Below are positions 15,780-23,070 of a stretch of DNA of 23,580 nucleotides, piece after piece. Position 1 is the first letter of the stretch, and the number at the start of each line of letters is the position of its first letter. Origin of the DNA: RGIG5612 sp963589005 (GTDB taxonomy: Bacteria; Bacillota; Clostridia; Lachnospirales; Lachnospiraceae); the NCBI GenBank assembly GCA_963589005.1, contig CAVAJR010000033.1, positions 1 through 23,580 of the forward strand, given 5' to 3'. The position numbers were made by a program, and so were the translations under genes. The notes beneath the pieces are model-generated. The model searched no databases. It was not told the origin of the DNA and saw only the letters and a program-made list of their open reading frames with translations.

Positions 15780-15815
15780 AGGAGCCCTGCACCAGTTTGG
15801 TGCAGGGCTCCTTGC
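15780..15815 (+). terminator. Strong terminator of the secreted protein gene
   Basis: A perfect 14-bp stem (AGGAGCCCTGCACC, 15780-15793, with GGTGCAGGGCTCCT, 15799-15812) encloses AGTTT and is followed by TGC. The T-tract is short but the stem is very stable. Confidence 0.8.
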
Positions 15816-15853
15816 AGGTTAAGATTTGCTAAATAACAGGTTGTATATTAGTG

Positions 15854-15886
15854 AATGCATGAAACGATGACGTTCATGCATTTTTC
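15854..15886 (+). terminator. Second, tandem terminator-like hairpin
   Basis: AATGCATGAA (15854-15863) pairs with TTCATGCATT (15873-15882), and the right arm runs into TTT. With the hairpins at 15737 and 15780 it fills most of the 324-nt gap 15689-16012. The rest (15887-16012) holds only an A/T-rich, possibly promoter-bearing stretch and the RBS of the next gene. Confidence 0.55.
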
Positions 15887-16012
15887 ACTTTTATGAAGAT
15901 ATAAGTAATGATAATATAAGTTTAGCCTGTTTGCTCAGATGACAGAAAAACAGACTGATATTGATGGCAGCAGTCAAATTCGCTTGTAGGATCAACGAAG
16001 GGGAGGAATTTT

Positions 16013-16996
16013 ATGCTTACTGTAAAGGAAAATCTTGCGGAAACAATGAAAAAGGATGGGAAGCCGGACCGTTTTGTAAAACAGTTCGAATATCTTAATG
16101 GCATTTTCCCGGATACATATTATATGGGAGATTATCCTGTGGGCAAGCCGGGAGCCGGATACGATCAGTATGGTGTATATTGGATATTTCCGGAGGGGCA
16201 GATGGGGGCTATACCGCTGCATGATGAGGAGCATCGTCTGCTTAAAGATATTACGCAATGGCAGTCGGTCGTTAGAAGACCGACAGTGCCGGAGGATCCG
16301 GGATATTGGGGATTCTTACAGAGCTGGGCTGATAAAACAGACCGAGAAAATCAATATGTCTGCGCATTTTATGCACAGGGTATATTCGAGAGACTACATG
16401 CACTTATGGGAATGGAAGACTGCATGATTAATTTCTATGAAGAGCCTGAAGAAATGCATGCGCTGATAGAATTTCTTACAGACATAGAATTGGAATTTGC
16501 CAAGGTTATGATAGAACGACTGGGAATAGAGGCGCTTCTGCATCATGACGACTGGGGATCGGGCACGAACTCCTTCCTGTCACCTGATATGTTCAATGAA
16601 TTTATTGCTCCGGCGTATAAGAAGATTTACGGTTATTATAAGAAAAATGGAGTGCTTATAGTACATCATAATGACGGATATGCGGCTAATCTGGTTCCGT
16701 CCATGATAGATATGGGAATTGATATCTGGCAGGGAGTAATTCCGGAAAATAATCTTGAGGCATGCCTGAAGGAGGCAGATGGCAGATTGACATTTATGGG
16801 AGAAATTGAATCCAGAGTGTTGGATGTTCCGGGATGGACGCCGGAAATGGCCGCCGCAGAGGTAGAGAGAGCTTGCAGGAAGGGCCCGAAGAATAACTTT
16901 ATCCCATGCCTTACCGCAGGAATGCCTAGTAGTGCATATGGTGTTTATGAGCAGGTAAACAAGGAAATTGATCGTATGAGCCAATTGCTGTTCTGA
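16013..16996 (+). CDS. Uroporphyrinogen decarboxylase (URO-D) family protein
   Basis: The 327-residue protein belongs to the URO-D superfamily, which includes HemE and also the corrinoid methyltransferases MtaA/CmuA. The start has a strong RBS (GGGGAGGAATTTT). Family features are LLHHDDWGSG (176-184), FLSPDMFNEFIAPAYKKI (188-205), VHHNDG (217-222, a possible metal-ligand region) and the final GMPSSAYGVY. The classical HemE N-terminal RPVWxMRQAGR signature is absent, so true uroporphyrinogen decarboxylation is unlikely. Clostridial relatives commonly act, or are thought to act, on methylated corrinoids or small methylated substrates. No corrinoid-binding protein or methyltransferase partner lies next to it, so the substrate cannot be named. 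Confidence 0.85.
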   Translation: MLTVKENLAETMKKDGKPDRFVKQFEYLNGIFPDTYYMGDYPVGKPGAGYDQYGVYWIFPEGQMGAIPLHDEEHRLLKDITQWQSVVRRPTVPEDPGYWGFLQSWADKTDRENQYVCAFYAQGIFERLHALMGMEDCMINFYEEPEEMHALIEFLTDIELEFAKVMIERLGIEALLHHDDWGSGTNSFLSPDMFNEFIAPAYKKIYGYYKKNGVLIVHHNDGYAANLVPSMIDMGIDIWQGVIPENNLEACLKEADGRLTFMGEIESRVLDVPGWTPEMAAAEVERACRKGPKNNFIPCLTAGMPSSAYGVYEQVNKEIDRMSQLLF

Positions 16997-16999
16997 TAC

Positions 17000-17070
17000 A
17001 GCAGATAGCTGCTGCGAGATGACACCATCATTGGCTGTTTTCTCACAGCGGTAAGTATGCCTTGTTAAGC
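17000..17070 (+). repeat. Diverged copy of the 106-nt repeat
   Basis: GCAGATAGCTGCTGCGAGAT corresponds to GCAGCCCCTGCTCGAAAA of the array. TGTTTTCTCACAGCGG (17035-17050) corresponds to TGTTTTCTCGCAGTGG. On the minus strand it reads CEKTANDGV, like CEKTISEGV in the array. It starts within 5 nt of the URO-D-family stop codon and includes a perfect CAGCAG/CTGCTG hairpin (16999-17014). Confidence 0.55.
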
Positions 17071-17084
17071 AAGGGACGAAATAT
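17057..17084 (+). promoter_or_regulatory. Weak candidate promoter of the DUF815 gene
   Basis: TATAAT lies at about 17083-17088, and CCTTGT about 16 nt before it could act as -35. A CCTTG/CAAGG dyad overlaps the -35 region. The match is poor. Confidence 0.3.
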
Positions 17085-17132
17085 AATGTATATCGGTCTT
17101 TGGTATGCATAAGATCAGTAAGAAGGAAGAAA

Positions 17133-18434
17133 ATGTATAAGTTAGTATCTAATCTTGTAATTTACAGAAATATCGACAACAGCAGTATACTGTTTAAGTT
17201 GGCGGACATTTGCAGAAAGTTTGAAGATGGCAATTGCAATAGGGAAGAGATCGTTTCTGAGATCCTAGACCAGATCCATAATCTTATGGACTTGGCGACT
17301 CAATATGGATTTGATCACAATCTCTGGCATAATTACCTGGCATATTTGCTGGCAACTACGGAGAATCCGTTTACGCTGGTGTCGGAAAAGATAGGTTCAG
17401 TGGAAGGCACTGTAAATGAATTTGCCCGCAATGATTTTGATATCTTCTATCAGCTGTTTCATTATGACTTTTCTGAAATGGAGAAACAACTGGGGCTTAA
17501 TTGCTTTACGCTGATACAAAATTATAAATCTGTTGCCAAAAAGGAACAATTTTATAATAAGAATGTCAGCATTCGTGTCCAGGAACTCAGCCTTGCGATT
17601 GAAGCTGCCGACCGCCCATCCGACATATATGGTATCATTATGGACTTTTATGAGCGCTATGGCGTGGGGCAATTTGGCATGAATAAGGCATTTCGTCTGT
17701 CAGTAAAAAATGATGAGCTGAAAATTGTGCCTATTATCGCAACCAGCGACGTGCTTCTGGATGATTTGGTCGGATATGAATCTCAGAAACAGGAATTGAC
17801 TAAAAATACAGAGGCATTCCTTCAAGGCAAGCCTGCCAATAATGTGCTGCTGTATGGAGAAGCGGGAACCGGCAAATCCACCAGTATCAAGGCTCTCCTG
17901 AACCTATACTATGAGCAGGGATTAAGAATTATAGAAGTTTATAAGAGCGAATTCAAATATCTTCCGGAGATAATAAGTATAATAAAAAGTAGGAATTATC
18001 GCTTTATCATATATATGGATGATCTGTCATTTGAGAGTGCAGAGACGGAATATAAATATCTTAAAGCAGTTATCGAGGGAGATCTGGAGGTCAAGCCGGA
18101 TAATGTCCTGATATATGCTACGTCTAACAGACGGCATTTAATAAGGGAGACCTTCAGCGACAGAACAGAGATAAATGAAGATGATGTTCACCGCAATGAT
18201 ACTATGGCAGAGAGATTGTCGCTGGCAGCAAGGTTTGGAATTAATATAGGATATTTTAAGCCTGAGAGGCAGGAATTTTTCAATATAGTAAGGGAGCTTG
18301 CACACAGACAGGGAGAACTGGCTATATCGGACGATGAACTGATCAGGCGGGCAGACACATGGAGCCGGCGCCACGGAGACATGTCAGGCCGCACAGCACA
18401 GCAATATGTGAATTACGTCCTGTCCAGCAGATAA
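17133..18434 (+). CDS. DUF815 family AAA-type ATPase
   Basis: The 433-residue protein starts at ATG 17133 (MYKLVSNLVIYRN) with AAGGAAG just upstream. The N-terminal half is a helical region of unknown role. The C-terminal half is a P-loop ATPase with Walker A GEAGTGKST (242-250), Walker B FIIYMDD (291-297) and a sensor-like YATSNRRHL. The motif LVGYESQKQELTKNT before the P-loop is typical of DUF815. Members are widespread in bacteria and their function is not settled. The stop codon lies inside a long hairpin (18419-18479) next to an assembly gap. A diverged repeat copy lies upstream between it and the URO-D-family gene. Confidence 0.9.
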   Translation: MYKLVSNLVIYRNIDNSSILFKLADICRKFEDGNCNREEIVSEILDQIHNLMDLATQYGFDHNLWHNYLAYLLATTENPFTLVSEKIGSVEGTVNEFARNDFDIFYQLFHYDFSEMEKQLGLNCFTLIQNYKSVAKKEQFYNKNVSIRVQELSLAIEAADRPSDIYGIIMDFYERYGVGQFGMNKAFRLSVKNDELKIVPIIATSDVLLDDLVGYESQKQELTKNTEAFLQGKPANNVLLYGEAGTGKSTSIKALLNLYYEQGLRIIEVYKSEFKYLPEIISIIKSRNYRFIIYMDDLSFESAETEYKYLKAVIEGDLEVKPDNVLIYATSNRRHLIRETFSDRTEINEDDVHRNDTMAERLSLAARFGINIGYFKPERQEFFNIVRELAHRQGELAISDDELIRRADTWSRRHGDMSGRTAQQYVNYVLSSR

Positions 18435-18479
18435 GAATGAGCTGTGCTTGCACAGGGAAATTCTTATCTATTGGACAGG
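18419..18479 (+). repeat. Long imperfect hairpin at the 3' end of the DUF815 gene
   Basis: CCTGTCCA (18419-18426) pairs with TGGACAGG (18472-18479). AGATAAGAAT (18429-18438) pairs with ATTCTTATCT (18460-18469). CTGTGC (18442-18447) pairs with GCACAG (18450-18455). Twenty-four base pairs thus form one extended hairpin containing the TAA stop. No T-run follows before the gap. Confidence 0.7.
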
Positions 18480-18785
18480 CGAGACTGNNNNNNNNNNNNN
18501 NNNNNNNNNNNNNNNNNNNNNNNNNNNNNNNNNNNNNNNNNNNNNNNNNNNNNNNNNNNNNNNNNNNNNNNNNNNNNNNNNNNNNNNNNNNNNNNNNNNN
18601 NNNNNNNNNNNNNNNNNNNNNNNNNNNNNNNNNNNNNNNNNNNNNNNNNNNNNNNNNNNNNNNNNNNNNNNNNNNNNNNNNNNNNNNNNNNNNNNNNNNN
18701 NNNNNNNNNAAGCAATCCACGTAATTCACACAGAGAAGGAAAGAATGAGCTGTGCTTGCACAGGCGAATGCAGGTGGGGAAATAT
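18435..18785. other. Intergenic region interrupted by a 222-nt run of N
   Basis: Positions 18488-18709 are all N. AAGAATGAGCTGTGCTTGCACAGG occurs on both sides (18433-18456 and 18741-18763 region) as a direct repeat. TGTGAATTACGT (18407-18418) and ACGTAATTCACA (18719-18730) are a perfect 12-bp inverted repeat across the gap. The unknown stretch probably contains repeated or strongly folded sequence. Any frame read through the N run is meaningless. Confidence 0.85.
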
Positions 18786-20453
18786 ATGGCTGATATTACT
18801 CAGGCGAAAATAAAACAATTTAATATAGCGGCTCCGCCTGAAATCCTGGCACCATGCGGCACCTATGAAGCACTGACAGCAGCAGTAAATGCAGGCGCAG
18901 ATGCTGTATATTTGGGCGGCGACCTGTTCAGTGCCAGAGCATTTGCGGGAAATTTCAATACCGAGCATATGATAGAGGCAATAGACTTCTGCCATATGTT
19001 CGGCGTGAAGGTATATATGACAGTCAACACCCTTCTTAAAGAGAATGAGATATCGAGACTTACGGAATATATCAGACCGTTTTACGAAGCAGGATTGGAC
19101 GGCGTGATTGTTCAGGACGTAGGCGTTGTAAGGGTATTGAAAAATGAATTTTCTGATCTGCCGCTTCATGCAAGTACGCAGATGAGCATCTCGTCCTGGT
19201 ATGGAGCAAAACTTCTGAAGGAACAGGGACTTACCAGAATCGTTCCGGCGCGGGAATTGACGCTTCAGGAAATAAGGGAGATCAAAGAAAAGGTTGATAT
19301 AGAGATAGAAACCTTTGTGCATGGCGCAATGTGCTATGCATATTCCGGCAAATGTCTGTTAAGCAGCTTCTTAGGTGGCAGATCTGGCAATCGAGGAAGA
19401 TGCGCCCAGCCATGCAGGCAATGCTATGAGCTTATACAGGATAAAAGTGTGCATGAATATATAATGAGCCTTAAGGATATGTGTACGCTTAAAATTCTGC
19501 CGGATCTCATAGATGCGGGAATAGCTTCATTTAAGATAGAAGGAAGAATGAAGAACCCTTACTATGTGGCAGCTACGGTGGATGCTTATAAGACTGCAAG
19601 GGATTTTTATATGGAAGGGCATGATGTTGAGCAATATCAAAACCTGGCAATAAAGCTCATGAATGACATGCAGGACATTTATAATCGCGGAGGATTTTGC
19701 ACCGGATATTATTACATTGAAGATAATAAAAAGAAAGGTTCTAGGGCTAAGGGGATTGAGATGGCGGCCAATAAGCGGCCTAATCATTCGGGCTTGATCG
19801 TGGGAACTGTAGAGGCTGTGAAGGGCCCGGATGTAATCATTAAAACCGAACAGGACATTTATATTCAGGATGTGCTTGAAATAATTCCTACAGGGATAGA
19901 GCTGACCTCAAATAAAGAAGAAACGTCAAGTCGCAGACTTGTGCTTAAGGGCAAGGAATTAAGGAAGATCAAGCCGGGTATGAAGGTTCATAGAACCAGA
20001 AATAATCATCTTCTGAAGGAGCTAGATGAGAGAATCATTCAGTCAGAGAGGCAGATCCAGGCCGAAGCCACTATATGTGCGAAAGTAGGGATGCCGCTCA
20101 GCATAACTATCCGAAACTTCAATAAAGAAATTCCGGGAACTGATGAGTCAGATAGTTGTTGCCAGAATAATAAACATAGAGAAGATATTGAGCAGACCAT
20201 TAGCAGTAGGATCCCGGGTACGGCACAGGTAATTGTTACCGGTAATACTATAAATGCTGCCGAAAATAAGCCGACAGATATGCAGCAGCTAATTTCGAAG
20301 ATGTCAAAAACGGGCGGAACCAATGTTACTGTGACTGTGGAATGTATCATGGATGACAGGGCATTTATTCCCATGAGTGAGTTTAATTCACTTAGAAGGG
20401 AAGCTGTAGAAAAATATAAGAGACAGCTGGCAGCAAGTTATCACAGAATTTAA
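18786..20453 (+). CDS. U32 family protein, N-terminal half of a split DUF3656-type protein
   Basis: The 555-residue protein has the U32 core: LAPCGTYEAL (21-30), VYLGGDLFSARAFAGNF, and the family signature ETFVHGAMCYAYSGKCLLSS (175-194). The conserved Cys183, 190, 206 and 210 bind an Fe-S cluster in studied relatives. Although named peptidases, characterised relatives (TrhP, RlhA, UbiU/V) act in tRNA or rRNA hydroxylation or ubiquinone synthesis, so RNA modification is the likeliest role. The start is ATG 18786, placed 6 nt after AGGTGGGG; ATG 18768 is an alternative. An insertion of about 30 hydrophilic residues (including SDSCCQNNKHREDIEQT, about 20133-20225) interrupts the C-terminal part before VIVTGNTINAAENKP. 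In relatives the chain continues into the domain encoded by the next ORF. Confidence 0.88.
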   Translation: MADITQAKIKQFNIAAPPEILAPCGTYEALTAAVNAGADAVYLGGDLFSARAFAGNFNTEHMIEAIDFCHMFGVKVYMTVNTLLKENEISRLTEYIRPFYEAGLDGVIVQDVGVVRVLKNEFSDLPLHASTQMSISSWYGAKLLKEQGLTRIVPARELTLQEIREIKEKVDIEIETFVHGAMCYAYSGKCLLSSFLGGRSGNRGRCAQPCRQCYELIQDKSVHEYIMSLKDMCTLKILPDLIDAGIASFKIEGRMKNPYYVAATVDAYKTARDFYMEGHDVEQYQNLAIKLMNDMQDIYNRGGFCTGYYYIEDNKKKGSRAKGIEMAANKRPNHSGLIVGTVEAVKGPDVIIKTEQDIYIQDVLEIIPTGIELTSNKEETSSRRLVLKGKELRKIKPGMKVHRTRNNHLLKELDERIIQSERQIQAEATICAKVGMPLSITIRNFNKEIPGTDESDSCCQNNKHREDIEQTISSRIPGTAQVIVTGNTINAAENKPTDMQQLISKMSKTGGTNVTVTVECIMDDRAFIPMSEFNSLRREAVEKYKRQLAASYHRI

Positions 20454-20483
20454 AAATAAGCGGATAGGAGCGATATACCATAC

Positions 20484-21473
20484 ATGAATCGTTACTTTGT
20501 CAGAGTAAGAACCAGAGAGCAACTGAATATTGTAACTAACTGGCAGCAGACAGATACGATTCTGATGGATTTTTCGCTGCTAAATAGCGATGATATTGCA
20601 GCTGTAAACTCTATGACTGCGGCATCGGGTATCGTCAGTGCAGATAAAGCAGATAAAAGCAAGGCTTTTATTAATCTGAATCGGCATATCTATTATTGCC
20701 TTCCATATGTATCAAGGCAGAACCGTCTGGCATCTATAGAGCAAATTATAAGAAGCTGCAATGCCGGCGAGGGCATAGTCATTTGCAATATGGATGAACT
20801 GGCGATGCTGGCAGAAATGAAATTCGAGGGACCGGTTATTGCAGATTCATTCCTGTATGCTTATAACAGCCAGACGATAGATTTCTACAGAGAATATTAT
20901 TCTGACATGAGATTTATCTTAAGTGACGAGCTTACGGACAGGGAAATTTCTGAAATTGCCAGAGTACGTGGCAGAAGTCAGGCGGATAACTTCATATATA
21001 AGATATACGGACATCAGCCGCTGATGATTACGGCTCAATGCATCAGCAGAAATTATACAGGATGCAGCAAGAAGACAGTTCCGTTTAAGGATGAACGGGG
21101 CAATAATTTCTGTGCAGTAAGTCAATGCAGCCAATGCTACAGCGTAATTTATAATGGAAACGCAACCTCTATGATAGACAAAGCACAGGAGATCGGATTT
21201 GCAAATATCCTGATTGATTTTACAACAGAATCGGCAGATCAGATAAAGCAGGTATTGGATCTGATAATGCAAAAGATGAGTGATGATGAAATATCCATAT
21301 CAGACAGAACTGAGTGTGACAATAACCATGATGGCAAGGAAAAGCAAACAGGAAGTCAAGAGGAATGCAGTCGGGAAAATCTGTCAAAGGCAGCTCGTAG
21401 GACGGATGATAACAGAAATAGCGGGAAGGAACGCAGGATAACCAGGGGTCACCATTACCGTGGAGTGGATTAA
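20484..21473 (+). CDS. Separate C-terminal domain of the split U32/DUF3656 protein
   Basis: The 329-residue product matches what I recall of the second, U32-like half of long clostridial U32 proteins: YCLPYVSRQNR, a strand-helix repeat, YGHQPLMITAQCISRN, FKDERGNNFCAVSQCSQCYSVIYN and a final ITRGHHYRGVD. It lies in the same reading frame as the upstream ORF, separated by TAA-AAA-TAA and 30 nt, and has its own GGAGCG RBS upstream of ATG 20484. It is therefore probably a gene fission with two polypeptides that assemble, though a nonsense-split pseudogene cannot be excluded. Before the conserved end there is a hydrophilic insertion of about 50 residues (SDRTECDNNHDGKEKQT and on). The stop codon directly abuts the hemZ ATG. 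Confidence 0.75.
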   Translation: MNRYFVRVRTREQLNIVTNWQQTDTILMDFSLLNSDDIAAVNSMTAASGIVSADKADKSKAFINLNRHIYYCLPYVSRQNRLASIEQIIRSCNAGEGIVICNMDELAMLAEMKFEGPVIADSFLYAYNSQTIDFYREYYSDMRFILSDELTDREISEIARVRGRSQADNFIYKIYGHQPLMITAQCISRNYTGCSKKTVPFKDERGNNFCAVSQCSQCYSVIYNGNATSMIDKAQEIGFANILIDFTTESADQIKQVLDLIMQKMSDDEISISDRTECDNNHDGKEKQTGSQEECSRENLSKAARRTDDNRNSGKERRITRGHHYRGVD

Positions 21474-23057
21474 ATGATCAAAGTAATATGCCGGGACAAT
21501 AAAATATTATATAACGCTTATAATCTGACGCGGGCATTCTGGCCGGAGGAGATTATAACCTCAGAGGTCAGAGAAAACGAACATGCCAGAATTATGATTT
21601 TAGAGGAAGAAAAATCAGATAATAATGAAGAACTGGCAGTGCAATCTACGGCATCAGACATCAGAGAACTCTATGAGAAGCTGCGCAAAATAACGGGACG
21701 GAGCCTGCCATGGGGAATGCTGACAGGTGTAAGGCCAACGAAACTGGCATCAAGATGGATAGAGGAACACTTGAACGAGTATGAGGATGAAGCCCGGGCG
21801 CAGGAGGCATTTGCGGGATGGTTTTATGAAGACAGATTTGTAAGCCGTAAGAAGGCAGAGCTGGCATTTCAGGTGGCAATGAGGGAACGCAGCATTATAT
21901 CGAAAGCACTTCATAAGGCTCCTGGCAGCAGCTTAGGTTATGATGGCATCGGGTATAGTCTCTATATAGGAATACCATTCTGTCCTACGGTATGCAGCTA
22001 TTGTTCATTTAGCTCCGGAACGATAGGAAGTTACGAAGGCAAAATTGATGCATATATTGATGCATTGTGCTGCGAATTGGACGATATAGCCGATAAAATA
22101 AAAGAGAGAGCTGTGGCGCCCACATCAGTATATATAGGAGGCGGAACGCCGACGTCGCTTTCGGCAGGGCAGTTAGACAGACTCCTGGATTATGCAGATG
22201 AGAAATTCCATATATCACAAGGACTCAAGGAAGGCACAATTCTTGAATATACTATCGAGGCGGGACGCCCTGACAGTATAACAGCGGAAAAACTTGAAGT
22301 TATAAAAAGGCACAATGCAACTCGTATTTCTATCAATCCGCAGACCATGCAGCAAAAAACGCTGGATCGGATCGGAAGACGGCATAGCGTTGAGCAGGTA
22401 AGAGATGCATTTGCAATGGCAAGAAGGATGGGATTCGACAACATCAACATGGATCTTATTATGGGTCTTGAGGGTGAGAACAATTCTGATGTAAGAGATA
22501 CATTAAGGCAAATATCGCAGCTCAATCCTGATTCTCTGACGGTTCATTCGCTTGCGGTCAAGAGAGCCTCGGCAATAGGAATAGATAAGAAACTTAAGCA
22601 AAAGTCAAACGAAGGACACAAGGCTGCAGGAACTAAAACTGAATATGCAAATGACCGAAGAAATACACGAAATACTGTCGGAGCGAAGGATTTATCAGAT
22701 GACAGTAAAGTGCCAGAAGGAAATGCTGGGGAATGCGATATTTCGAGAATGATATCAGATGCCTACGATGCAGCAGTGAATATGGGGATGAATCCGTATT
22801 ATCTGTACAGGCAGAAGAGTATCGCCGGAAACTTCGAAAATATCGGATATGCCCGGGAAGGCAAGGAGGGCATCTATAATGTAATGATCATGGAAGAGGT
22901 GCAGAGCATTATTGCATGTGGTGCGGGTGCTTCGTCTAAGATCGTAACAGAGGAGCCGGTTCCTAATCCCGGACGCAAGAATCAGATGACGCATATGGTC
23001 AGATATTCTAATGTAAAAAATATTGATGAATATATTAGCCGATACAGGCAATCATGA
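21474..23057 (+). CDS. hemZ: HemZ-type radical SAM coproporphyrinogen dehydrogenase-like protein
   Basis: HemZ-like proteins are radical SAM enzymes related to HemN, which oxidises coproporphyrinogen III without oxygen. The 527-residue chain has an N-terminal HemZ-specific region (LPWGMLTGVRPTKL, 78-91), the radical SAM motif Cys170-x3-Cys174-x2-Cys177 (IPFCPTVCSYCSF), the SAM-binding YIGGGTPTSL (220-229) and the HemZ signature PYYLYRQKSIAGNFENIGYA (441-460). Residues about 374-422 (KLKQKSNEGHKAAGTK and on) form a hydrophilic insertion where relatives have a short loop. Clostridia often lack a full haem pathway, and many HemN-like proteins do other chemistry (for example HemW, haem chaperone), so the substrate is not certain. 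The start abuts the upstream stop (TAAATG), which suggests translational coupling. The tandem repeat array starts 13 nt after the stop. Confidence 0.9.
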   Translation: MIKVICRDNKILYNAYNLTRAFWPEEIITSEVRENEHARIMILEEEKSDNNEELAVQSTASDIRELYEKLRKITGRSLPWGMLTGVRPTKLASRWIEEHLNEYEDEARAQEAFAGWFYEDRFVSRKKAELAFQVAMRERSIISKALHKAPGSSLGYDGIGYSLYIGIPFCPTVCSYCSFSSGTIGSYEGKIDAYIDALCCELDDIADKIKERAVAPTSVYIGGGTPTSLSAGQLDRLLDYADEKFHISQGLKEGTILEYTIEAGRPDSITAEKLEVIKRHNATRISINPQTMQQKTLDRIGRRHSVEQVRDAFAMARRMGFDNINMDLIMGLEGENNSDVRDTLRQISQLNPDSLTVHSLAVKRASAIGIDKKLKQKSNEGHKAAGTKTEYANDRRNTRNTVGAKDLSDDSKVPEGNAGECDISRMISDAYDAAVNMGMNPYYLYRQKSIAGNFENIGYAREGKEGIYNVMIMEEVQSIIACGAGASSKIVTEEPVPNPGRKNQMTHMVRYSNVKNIDEYISRYRQS

Positions 23058-23070
23058 AGCACACAGGATG

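Noticed and set aside
16580..17110. Minus-strand frame of 176 codons overlapping the URO-D-family gene
   Set aside because: It is antisense to a clear family member, has no RBS and shows no known motif. Its N-terminal similarity to the array comes from the repeat copy.
18343..18813. Frames running through the N run on both strands
   Set aside because: Unknown bases create false open frames. The real U32 start is after the gap at 18786, where a good RBS is seen.
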